Shown: one piece after another, positions 1 through 6,498 of the stretch
How positions within the stretch are numbered: position 1 is the first letter of the stretch
How the letters are laid out: each line of letters starts with the position of its first letter
Source of the DNA: CAZXCQ01 sp964639275
GTDB taxonomy: Bacteria > Desulfobacterota > DSM-4660 > Desulfatiglandales > Desulfatiglandaceae
Length of the DNA: 28,917 nucleotides
Direction: 5' to 3'
Assembly (NCBI GenBank): GCA_964639275.1
Contig: CAZXCQ010000045.1
Span: forward strand, 1-28,917
Position numbers and translations under genes: made by a program
The notes under the pieces: generated by a model
What the model was told of the DNA's origin: nothing
The model's database searches: none
Seen by the model: the letters and a program-made list of their open reading frames with translations, nothing else

Positions 1-324
1 AAAGCGCCCTTTTTTCTACCACTTTCAAATTCACACAAGATATTTTACACTACCGCAACCGCTGTCAGCAGTTTATATAGCATAAAGGCGAGTGACCCGG
101 TTTCAAAATATCGTGAAGGCGAGTGTTCAAAGATTCAATCGGTTTTAGAAAAAGAGATTGCAGATGCGGAAATACTAAAAAGAGTAAGAGATAAATTACT
201 TACCTTGAATGATCGAAAGATAAAGCTGATATCTTCCCTTTGCGATCGAATTTCCCATAATAGTCATTCCGCCGGTGCAGATGTTGCTTTTCTATTGATT
301 ACAACCATAATTATTTTCTCCTGA
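1..324 (+). CDS. C-terminal part of an unidentified protein, cut by the window edge
   Basis: The frame starting at base 1 is open for 107 codons and ends with TGA at 322-324, so the window begins inside this gene. The middle of the visible part is rich in Glu, Lys, Asp and Leu and looks helical (around KIQSVLEKEIADAEILKRV). The last 16 residues are hydrophobic and could be a membrane helix or tail anchor. I do not recognise a family. The stop lies 23 bases before the next start, so the two genes are probably co-transcribed. Base composition is AT-richer than the rest of the window, as in the next gene. Confidence 0.5.
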   Translation, partial: KAPFFLPLSNSHKIFYTTATAVSSLYSIKASDPVSKYREGECSKIQSVLEKEIADAEILKRVRDKLLTLNDRKIKLISSLCDRISHNSHSAGADVAFLLITTIIIFS

Positions 325-347
325 CGTTATGTATTTGATAACTTTTC

Positions 348-1214
348 ATGAAAGGTCCGGTTCATATTTCATCTCATATTGCTATAATTGTTATAAGCGC
401 AATGATAGCACTGTGTCTGCCTTATACCGTAAGTTTTATTGCCAGGAAATTTCTGGCCGTTTGGTCTCTAATAGAGAACCAAAAGCTGTTCCTCGTATCT
501 ATAGAAATAGCATGTGCAATGTTGCTCATTTTTGCCTCAAATTATGTTGGAAGTAGCATAGAGGGCAGGAAACTTGCCAATGCAGCAAAGCGGGCTGGCC
601 TGGTGTTGGCGCCTTCCAGGAAGGGGCTCTTTAGGCAAAAAAGGAGCAAGTCGTTGAAAACAAAACAGGGAATTGCAAGAGATATAATGGTAATGGGGTC
701 AACAGGGTTTCGAACCTTTGTCAATCCAAAAACAGACCTGCATGAAGTAATAAAGAGCTGTCGTGAAGCAAAGATAATGCTGCTTAATCCGTTCAGTAAA
801 GGGGCGAGCATACGGGCGACAAGTATTCCAGATCCTGATGTAACCATAGATCAGTTCCGAGACCAGATAAAAAAGAGCATAGACTTCCTTAAGGGTCTTA
901 ACGAAGTCCACAAAAATGTGAGACTAAAACTTTATGGTGACATACCTTTCTTAAAACTAACGATCCTGGGCGACTATATCTGGGTGCAGCATTATCATGC
1001 AGGGATGGATGTAAAAGCCATGCCAGAATATGTATTCAAACTTAGCCGCAAATCCAGCGGCTTCTATGCCTTTTTCTATCAGTATTTTTTGAGCAGATGG
1101 AATGATCCAGAAATACCGGAATATGATTTTGATACAGAAGAACTCGTTTATAGAGATAAAAGCGAGAATGGGATGAAAAGAGAAGAGATTAAATTTTCGG
1201 ATTTGCTGTGTTGA
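348..1214 (+). CDS. Two-helix membrane protein with a soluble C-terminal domain, possibly phospholipase D-like
   Basis: The 288-residue product has two hydrophobic segments, at about residues 8-33 and 46-68. A basic linker follows (about 85-110), then a soluble domain starting near VMGSTGFRTF and containing MLLNPFS and VQHYHAGMDV. The GxTGxRTF / LLLNP / H-rich pattern resembles PLD-like or related nucleotide-signalling effector domains, but no canonical HxKxxxxD motif is visible, so this is only a guess. No convincing Shine-Dalgarno precedes the ATG. It follows the truncated gene by 23 bases and shares its AT-rich composition, which suggests a transferred two-gene unit. An alternative is a simple sensor or anchor of unknown function. 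Confidence 0.6.
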   Translation: MKGPVHISSHIAIIVISAMIALCLPYTVSFIARKFLAVWSLIENQKLFLVSIEIACAMLLIFASNYVGSSIEGRKLANAAKRAGLVLAPSRKGLFRQKRSKSLKTKQGIARDIMVMGSTGFRTFVNPKTDLHEVIKSCREAKIMLLNPFSKGASIRATSIPDPDVTIDQFRDQIKKSIDFLKGLNEVHKNVRLKLYGDIPFLKLTILGDYIWVQHYHAGMDVKAMPEYVFKLSRKSSGFYAFFYQYFLSRWNDPEIPEYDFDTEELVYRDKSENGMKREEIKFSDLLC

Positions 1215-1340
1215 GATTGCTGGGCTCATGTGGGCATGAAAGGGGGTGAAAGTTTCAAATGATGTAAGAATTTCAAGAGAGATAGTTCAGTAGGCAAGAG
1301 GCCTTTTTCGTGAACCTCAGAACCAGAAAGGAGAATAACA

Positions 1341-1889
1341 ATGAAAAGATATATGAAAGTAATCGCTCTTATCATCTTTGTGGCAGGGATCTTTGTCTCC
1401 CAGACGGCAATGGCGAAAGGGAAGAATGGTCCGGCGGGCAAATCGAACATTGGGCACCTGTATCTCTATGAAAAGACCGGAGACCCCGACTGGGAAATTG
1501 TTGAAGGCGGTGCCTGGGGCAAGATGAAATACAACCTGTCGGGACCGGAATTTGAATTTGTGTTCAACGGCCACGGTTTAGTGCCCGGCCAAAACTATAC
1601 GCTGCTTTACTACCCGGATCCTTGGCCCGGTAACGACCTAATTTGTCTAGGGGTCGGCCTGGCGAACGGTAATGGTGATATTCATATCATGGGAAGCGTG
1701 AATACCGGGGACTTGCCCGCAGAGGTCGACCAGAACTATCCGGACGGGGCCAAAATATGGCTTGTGATGAGCAGCGATGTAGACTGTGTGGGGGTCCAAA
1801 CGGGTATGACGCATATGATTGGTTGGAACCCAACCGAGTATCTTTTTGAGGGCGAACTGATTACTTTCGACGATACAAACGGCATTTAA
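1341..1889 (+). CDS. Secreted protein of unknown function
   Basis: The 182-residue product starts with a clear Sec signal peptide: MKRYMK, a hydrophobic stretch, then a likely cleavage after TAMA. The mature part is rich in Gly, Tyr, Trp and Asp, with segments such as GHLYLYEK, GGAWGKMKYN and NYTLLYYPDPWPG that look like beta strands. Two Cys (in DLICLG and DVDCVG) could pair. A good ribosome binding site (AAAGGAG) lies 8 bases before the ATG. I do not recognise the family. A stem-loop follows about 70 bases after the stop, so it is probably a single-gene unit. Location is likely periplasmic or extracellular. Confidence 0.75.
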   Translation: MKRYMKVIALIIFVAGIFVSQTAMAKGKNGPAGKSNIGHLYLYEKTGDPDWEIVEGGAWGKMKYNLSGPEFEFVFNGHGLVPGQNYTLLYYPDPWPGNDLICLGVGLANGNGDIHIMGSVNTGDLPAEVDQNYPDGAKIWLVMSSDVDCVGVQTGMTHMIGWNPTEYLFEGELITFDDTNGI

Positions 1890-1959
1890 ACCGAATAGTC
1901 GTTGACACAAGCCTTGGAAAAAGGGAATTTCGCCAAATAAGAAAATGGATGCACTCAAA

Positions 1960-1983
1960 GGCAGGGCCGGAAACGGCCCTGCC
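1960..1983 (+). terminator. GC-rich stem-loop with GAAA loop after the secreted protein gene
   Basis: GGCAGGGCCG, loop GAAA, CGGCCCTGCC form a perfect 10-bp stem closed by a GNRA tetraloop. It sits between the secreted protein gene and the PA2779-like remnant. No strong T-run follows (GTCTCTATAA), so it may act as a terminator or an mRNA-stabilising hairpin. Confidence 0.5.
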
Positions 1984-2029
1984 GTCTCTATAAACAGTGC
2001 GAAATTTCAGACCACAAGGAGGTAGAATT

Positions 2030-2433
2030 ATGAGTTTTTTTCTCCAACACAAAAAGATATTGTCCGTTTTATTACTGATAAGCTTTTCATGTTTGACCGT
2101 GTACTTTTCCCCGGCACAGGCCAGGCTCATCCCCACGGCTAAGGTCCTAAAAGAAGGCTCGCCCGGCTCAGAGCGTGCGAGGCTTAATGCCTTTCTGGAG
2201 CGGGAGGAGGTCCAAAATCAGCTGGAGGCATGGGCCTGGACAAAGCAATGGCTAAGGCCAGGGTGGACGGTCTCACAGATGAAGAAGTGGCTAGAGTAGT
2301 ACAGAGGTTGGATCAGTTGCCCGCTGGTGGTGATGCCTTTGGTGCCGTTATTTTCTCGGCAGTCTTCATTTTTCTCGTGCTGCTCGTGACGGACATCATG
2401 GGTTTCACGGATGTGTTTCCATTTGTAAAAAAA
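2030..2433 (+). pseudogene. PA2779-family small membrane protein, frameshifted
   Basis: A strong ribosome binding site (AAGGAGG) precedes the ATG. The product begins with a signal peptide-like segment (residues 6-25, ending SPAQA) and continues to EVQNQLEA. Homology then moves to the +1 frame (GLDKAMAKARVDGLTDEE), followed by a hydrophobic helix and the family-typical ending TDIMGFTDVFPFVK. Adding one A in GCATG near 2228 (GCA-ATG) restores a single reading frame, so one base is missing in the genome or in the assembly. The normal stop is lost: the sequence runs through an A8 tract at 2427-2434 directly into the peptidase remnant. PA2779 and PA2778 are usually neighbours, which supports the assignment. 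Confidence 0.65.
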
Positions 2434-3235
2434 ACATCCTTATCAGTGTGGTCCTGCCGCTCTGGCCATGGTATTGAATTGGTCGGGCTCGCAAGTCACC
2501 CCCGAGGAGATTACGGGTGAAATTTACACCCCTGGCAGGAAAGGGAGTTTACAGCCCGTGTTGATTAGTGCCTCCCGTTACCACAGTCGTTTGCCTTATG
2601 TCATCCGGGATTTCGAGGCTTTGATACAGGAGGTAGCTGCAGGTCACCCGGTTGTTGTTTTACAAAACCTTGGGTTGAGCTGGTACCCCCAGTGGCACTA
2701 TGCAGTAGAGATCGGATATGACTTAGAAAACCGCTTAGTCATCCTTCGCTCGGGGAAGGTTTTCAGGATGGAAAAAGGTTGGTCCCTTTTTTGTCGCACA
2801 TGGGAACGTGCGGACAAATGGGGGCTCCTTGTCTTGCCCCTCAATCGGTTGCCGGCAAGTGCGGATGAAAAGTCCTACCTGGAGGCGATACTGACCTTGG
2901 AAGCGGTGGGCAGGCATGAAGAGGCCTCCATGGCATATAAGACAGCTCTAAAGCTATGGCCAAGGAGCCTGGGGGCGATCATGGGGTTGGGGAATAGCCT
3001 CTATGCCATGGGAAAGCTGCATGAAGCAGAGGCGGCCTTCCGCACTGCCATTAAGCTTTCCCCCACCTGCGGCGATGTTTACAACAATCTGGCGCACGTG
3101 CTGGCTGAGCAAAAACGCTACGACGAGGCCCTAAATGCAGCCCGTAAGGCGGTCCGTCTCGGAGGCTTAAATTATAGTTATATATTATGGAATGCTAATA
3201 GAAATTACCGAATTGAAGGAAAAGGAGGAGAGGCT
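2432..3235 (+). pseudogene. PA2778-type C39-like cysteine peptidase with TPRs, lacking its start and its own stop
   Basis: Reading starts at HPYQCGPAALAMVL (about 2435-2475), which contains the catalytic Cys in the CGPAAL motif of C39-like peptidases. It continues with VVVLQNLGLSWYPQWHYAV, carrying the active-site His, and then with TPR-like helices (about 2870-3166). The lipoprotein signal expected upstream is missing because the preceding PA2779 remnant joins directly at the A8 tract, with an in-frame TAA just before the joint. At the 3' end homology stops near RLGG (about 3166), and the frame stays open through spacer DNA into the OmpA-like gene. It could only be expressed through an internal start such as 2468, which would lose the catalytic Cys. 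Probably a deletion product. Confidence 0.6.
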
Positions 3236-3913
3236 ATGAAAACATCAGTGAAACTTAACGGTATATGGTGCAACATGGGAATATTAGCAATGGCGGGAAT
3301 CCTTATTTTATCCGGTTGCGCAACGCGGAAATACGTTGGGGAACAGATCACTCCGATTGCAGATCGGGTATCGCGAACGGAAAACAGGATTGGACAAACA
3401 GAAGGCCAGATTGCCGAGTTGGGTGATAAAGTAACTGCAAACGAAACGAAGATCAGCAAGGTAGGAGTCGATTTAAGCAAGGTGGACACGAAAGCGGAAC
3501 TAGCGCTTGCAAACTTTGGCAAATTGAAATTCGAACGCCATCTGCTCATTGATATGAGAGACGGCGCCAACTTTGAGTTTAACTCAGCGATATTGCCGGA
3601 CGAGGCAAAACAGTCGATCGATGTATTTATGGGCAATCTTAAAGGTGAGCTTGCCGGGGTGCAAAACGCCGTATTTCTTATCGCGGGCCATACGGATAAT
3701 TTTGGCCCCGAAGACATCAATTATGAATTAGGCAAACGTAGAGCCGATGCCGTCAGCAGATACCTGGTCATCCAAAAGAAGATTGACCCGTTACGCGTGG
3801 TAACGGTGTCCTATGGAGAAACCTCTCCCATTGCAGGGAATGATACACAAGAGGGTCGTGCAAAGAACAGGCGCGTTGAAATCCTCGTTTACAGGGAAGG
3901 CATCACCAAATAG
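3236..3913 (+). CDS. OmpA-family peptidoglycan-associated lipoprotein
   Basis: The 225-residue product has a lipoprotein signal peptide with lipobox LSGC at about residues 23-26. A coiled-coil-like segment follows (ADRVSRTENRIGQTEGQI and on, about 37-95, heptad-like). The C-terminal OmpA/MotB domain carries the typical AGHTDNFGP, NYELGKRRADAV and KNRRVEI peptidoglycan-binding motifs. The chosen ATG has a near-consensus site (AAAGGAGGAG) a few bases upstream. The frame is open further upstream into the peptidase remnant, but this start and the signal peptide mark the true beginning. Likely role: outer-membrane anchoring to peptidoglycan. A 12-bp stem-loop lies about 120 bases after the stop. 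Confidence 0.88.
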   Translation: MKTSVKLNGIWCNMGILAMAGILILSGCATRKYVGEQITPIADRVSRTENRIGQTEGQIAELGDKVTANETKISKVGVDLSKVDTKAELALANFGKLKFERHLLIDMRDGANFEFNSAILPDEAKQSIDVFMGNLKGELAGVQNAVFLIAGHTDNFGPEDINYELGKRRADAVSRYLVIQKKIDPLRVVTVSYGETSPIAGNDTQEGRAKNRRVEILVYREGITK

Positions 3914-4033
3914 AGGCCGATGTTGCAGAAAATATCCCTGTTTCCTGCAGATTGGCCTGTTATAAGAAAAACACAAAGGGCACAACATTCGGGAAGCATG
4001 CATATCCGTCAAGAGGCAGCCTTATCTTGTTTT

Positions 4034-4062
4034 AACAGCCGTCCCTAAAAGGGGTGGCTGTT
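4034..4062 (+). terminator. Stem-loop after the OmpA-like gene
   Basis: AACAGCCGTCCC, loop TAAAA, GGGGTGGCTGTT pair over 12 positions including two G-U pairs. It lies 120 bases after the OmpA-like stop and 33 before the HicB-like start. No T-run follows, so factor-independent termination is only possible, not certain. Confidence 0.4.
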
Positions 4063-4094
4063 GAATTATAAACCTAACAGGAGGCACCTAACAT

Positions 4095-4256
4095 ATGAAA
4101 TTAAAGGCGGTTTTTCAAAAATTTCCTGAAGGTTATGCGGCCTTCGTGGAGGAACTTCCTGGCGCCAATACTCTGGGTGAAACCCTTGAAGACGCGAGAG
4201 AGAATCTTAAGGAAGCGGTCCAGCTGATCCTCGAAACAAATCGTCAACTTGCTTAG
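4095..4256 (+). CDS. HicB-like antitoxin, short
   Basis: The 53-residue product matches the N-terminal core of HicB-family antitoxins: a beta strand (MKLKAVFQKF), then EGYAAFVEELPGANTLGETLEDARENLKEAVQ in the family's usual order (split here: EGYAAFVEELPG and TLGETLEDARENLKEAV). It lacks the C-terminal DNA-binding part that longer HicB proteins carry, as do many short family members. A ribosome binding site (ACAGGAGG) lies upstream. A HicA-like frameshifted gene starts 53 bases downstream, so this is a type II toxin-antitoxin pair whose toxin appears broken. In the usual model it would bind and neutralise HicA. Confidence 0.75.
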   Translation: MKLKAVFQKFPEGYAAFVEELPGANTLGETLEDARENLKEAVQLILETNRQLA

Positions 4257-4309
4257 GAGTCTTTAGCAGGTAAAGATCTCATTCGCGAACCTCTAGCCAT
4301 GCCCATATC

Positions 4310-4494
4310 ATGAAAAGGCGTAACCTTATTCGGCATCTTGAGCAGCACGGGTGTGAATTTTTTCGGGAAGGGAAGAAACATACTGTATACATTAATCGAG
4401 TAACCGAAAAATGCTCCACAGTCCAAGACACAGGAACGTTATTGATTTTACCGCCAAGAAAATCTGGAAAGACTTAGAGATCCCCACACCATAA
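4310..4494 (+). pseudogene. HicA-like mRNA interferase toxin, frameshifted
   Basis: The first frame gives MKRRNLIRHLEQHGCEFFRE, then GKKHTVYINRVTEKCSTV, the typical HicA fold (double-stranded RNA-binding-like; the catalytic His is in GKKHTVY). At 4421-4424 the sequence GTCCAAG lacks one C. With CCC the family-typical ending PRHRNVIDFTAKKIWKDL is restored in the other frame, with TAA at 4492-4494. Without it, translation ends at 4477 with an unrelated tail. This is either a genuine inactivating deletion or a homopolymer error. The conserved Gly-Lys-His region itself is intact. Confidence 0.7.
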
Positions 4495-4536
4495 GATTGG
4501 CTATTCTACTATCCCTGTGGTTTCCACCCAGGGTGG

Positions 4537-4556
4537 GGGGTCACGCAAGTGACCCC
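4537..4556. terminator. Perfect 8-bp stem-loop with GCAA loop
   Basis: GGGGTCAC, loop GCAA, GTGACCCC form a perfect stem with a GNRA loop between the HicA remnant and the phosphoribosyltransferase remnant. A smaller hairpin (CCACCC AG GGTGG) lies just upstream at about 4524-4536. There is no T-run. It could be a bidirectional terminator or a small repeat. Confidence 0.35.
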
Positions 4557-4612
4557 TGCTTCAAACATTTCAAGAAGATCACGCTACGCCATCACAAGGG
4601 GGCTTTTGTGGG

Positions 4613-5043
4613 GTGCTTTTCAAGCGGTGGAAATCAAACAGGAATCCCCTGATCACGGACCAAATGGCCGGGGATTTCCTTCCTTTCCTCCAGACTCCCG
4701 GCGGACAAGTCATCAGGAACCACTATGATCTGATAACCACGGCGCCTCCGTCGGCAAACCGGTACCCGAACCGATATTGCGTCTATGACCTGGCAAAAAG
4801 CATCTTTAGGACGACCCGAATCCCCTTTCTCCCGTCCTTTTCTCAAAAGACAGACAAAACGAACCACGGTCGCCATGCCAGCCAGAGCCAAACCTGCTGG
4901 AATCCTTTAACATCCGGGACAGATCCATCCTGTTCGTGGATGACTGCATCACTTCCGGCACCACAGCTGAGCTTTGCTACGAGGCCCTGGTTGCCCCTGG
5001 AAATCATGTGGATCGATTGATATGGGTTTACGCGGGAGGCTAA
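4613..5043 (+). pseudogene. Phosphoribosyltransferase-like (ComF/PRTase fold) gene, frameshifted
   Basis: The first frame gives FKRWKSNRNPLITDQMAGDF, HYDLITTAPPSANRYPNRYC and KTNHGRHASQSQ. The second frame continues LLESFNIRDRSILFVDDCIT, then SGTTAELCYEAL, and stops at 5041-5043. FVDDCITSGTTAE is the PRPP-binding loop of the type I phosphoribosyltransferase fold. The frames join cleanly if CCAAACC near 4892 had one more A (CAA-AAC). There is no good start: a GTG at 4613 is possible, and the N-terminus may be missing. A nucleotide-salvage or competence-type PRTase is likely, but the substrate cannot be told. Confidence 0.6.
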
Positions 5044-5120
5044 CCTATGCTTTGATTTTCCCTTGTCATTATGTTATAGATAAATCAGGAGATTCAAAGA
5101 AGTCTAAGGGAGAAACGAAA

Positions 5121-5429
5121 ATGCCCGGACAAGCCTTGAGGAGAGAAAGCACGAACCACCCATTTATTGTCAAAAATCAGGACATATGCGATGGGAGCCC
5201 CATCATCGAGGGGACAAGGACGCGTGTTATCGACATAGCGATAGAATATGAAATGCTTGGCCGCTCACCCGATGAGATCATCAGTTCACACCCCCATTTG
5301 AACCTGCCCCAGGTCCATGACGCCCTTTCCTTCTATTACGAGAACAGGGACGAGCTCGATCAGAAAGCTGAGCAGGACCAGGAGTTCATCACCCGGCTGA
5401 AGAAGAGAATCCCCTCAAAAATCTCATAG
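5121..5429 (+). CDS. DUF433 family antitoxin-like protein
   Basis: The 102-residue product contains the DUF433 pattern: a short winged helix around GSPIIEGTRTRVIDIAIEYE, followed by LGRSPDEIISSHPHLNLPQV and HDALSFYYENRDEL. DUF433 proteins usually act as antitoxins paired with a PIN-like DUF5615 toxin. That partner begins here 4 bases after the stop but is truncated. The ATG at 5121 is chosen because AAGGGAG precedes it and the family similarity starts shortly after. The Glu/Lys-rich C-terminus (about residues 75-102) probably contacts the toxin. Confidence 0.82.
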   Translation: MPGQALRRESTNHPFIVKNQDICDGSPIIEGTRTRVIDIAIEYEMLGRSPDEIISSHPHLNLPQVHDALSFYYENRDELDQKAEQDQEFITRLKKRIPSKIS

Positions 5430-5433
5430 GGCC

Positions 5434-5520
5434 ATGGGCAAGATCAGGATCTACACGAACGAAAGCGTTGATGTCGCCATTGCGGAGGGCCTGAAAAGAA
5501 GGGGAAGGAATAGCCTTTAG
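5434..5520 (+). pseudogene. Truncated DUF5615 (PIN-like) toxin, N-terminal 28 codons only
   Basis: The sequence MGKIRIYTNESVDVAIAEGL then KRRGRNSL and TAG matches only the first strand and helix of DUF5615 toxins, which normally run to about 110 residues (typically MKIRIYxDEDV...A..L+RRG). The expected first acidic residue position is occupied by Asn-Glu (YTNES). The DNA downstream shows no continuation in any frame before the next gene at 5537. It starts 4 bases after the DUF433 stop, the classic toxin-antitoxin order. The remainder appears deleted. Confidence 0.6.
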
Positions 5521-5536
5521 CCGAGGAAATATCTGA

Positions 5537-5707
5537 ATGAAAAAACAAACAAAGGAAGCAAATAGAACCACACCTGCGAAAGAAGGTGATGACTTGCAGC
5601 CTGCGACCCTCTTGCAGAAGATTGTAGTGGCTGTGCTTGGCCTATATCTCATCTCCTTGATCTATCTCGTACTAAGCAAAAGCTGGCTGGGGGTCCTGCC
5701 TTTTTAG
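5537..5707 (+). CDS. Small single-pass membrane protein, 56 residues
   Basis: ATG at 5537 is preceded by GAGGAAAT about 8 bases upstream. The product has a polar N-terminus (MKKQTKEANRTTPAKEGDD), then one hydrophobic helix (about residues 28-48, IVVAVLGLYLISLIYLVL), and a short C-terminus ending VLPF. No family is recognised. The well-placed binding site and the clean helix argue that it is a real small gene. It may belong to the gene that was here before the toxin was truncated. Confidence 0.5.
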   Translation: MKKQTKEANRTTPAKEGDDLQPATLLQKIVVAVLGLYLISLIYLVLSKSWLGVLPF

Positions 5708-5803
5708 CAGGGGGCAATCATTCTCAGGGGTAGCGGAAACCGGGAATCCAAAAAGGGAGTCTTAGAAAGCACGTGCCCCGATTTAGTGAGAAGGTACCTT
5801 ATT

Positions 5804-6427
5804 ATGAAATCGCCGGCATCCATATTCCTTTACTGCCCCTTCTTGCTCCTTTCCCTTTCGCACAATCTCCTTGCCGAAGAGAAGACAAACCGAGTCGAAA
5901 CAGGTGACGGACATCTTACCGGCCCCAGACCACAAATGTACCTTTCTGACAGGCTTTTCAATCTAGAGGCTGTGAAAACAGCTTCTTCTGTCTCTCTAGC
6001 TTCAAAACCACAAGAGATTGCGCGTGATAGACGATTCATATCTTATGATAACGGGACGGTACTGGACACAAAGACGCGTCTGATTTGGGCGGCCAAAGAC
6101 AGCGGAAAAGGTCTCTTTGAGTATGAGGCAAAGGCCTTTATAAAAAACTACCGGGGGGGTGGATATACGGATTGGCGCATGCCCACTATGGATGAACTGG
6201 AGGTGATCTACGATCGTAACTCCGCAAATAGACACGGTTATCATGTCACCAGACTGATCGATATCAGTGATGGGTGGGTATGGGCACTGGAAGGTTGGGG
6301 CTATATAAATGCCTTCAGCTTCAGTTTTGGTTTAACAACCGATGAAGTCGCCAGCACCCATAGCGCCTGGAGCTTCCGGACTCCCTCCCTTGGCTACCGA
6401 GCCCTCCCGGTGCGCAATGACAATTGA
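5804..6427 (+). CDS. Exported DUF1566 (Lcl C-terminal domain) protein
   Basis: The ATG at 5804 gives a 207-residue product with a signal peptide (KSPASIFLYCPFLLLSLSHN, cleavage near LLAEE). A GTG 18 bases earlier has no binding site. The C-terminal half carries the DUF1566 pattern: FISYDNGTVLDTKTRLIWA, then GGYTDWRMPTMDELEVIYDR, VWALEGWGY and a YRALPVRN ending. This domain is common in secreted proteins of aquatic and sediment bacteria and is related to the C-type-lectin-like fold of formylglycine-generating proteins. Its function is not established. No catalytic role can be assigned, and it is probably periplasmic or surface-exposed. The next gene starts 71 bases downstream. Confidence 0.78.
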   Translation: MKSPASIFLYCPFLLLSLSHNLLAEEKTNRVETGDGHLTGPRPQMYLSDRLFNLEAVKTASSVSLASKPQEIARDRRFISYDNGTVLDTKTRLIWAAKDSGKGLFEYEAKAFIKNYRGGGYTDWRMPTMDELEVIYDRNSANRHGYHVTRLIDISDGWVWALEGWGYINAFSFSFGLTTDEVASTHSAWSFRTPSLGYRALPVRNDN

Positions 6428-6498
6428 ACATTTGGCAGTAATATCTCAAAAGTAGGAGAATGCCGGGTCCGATAATGACCCCTGGGAAGGAGAGCACC

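Noticed and set aside
2468..3913. A single 481-residue peptidase-TPR-OmpA fusion protein
   Set aside because: The OmpA part has its own strong ribosome binding site and lipoprotein signal at 3236, the spacer codons look non-coding, and the internal start at 2468 would exclude the catalytic Cys.
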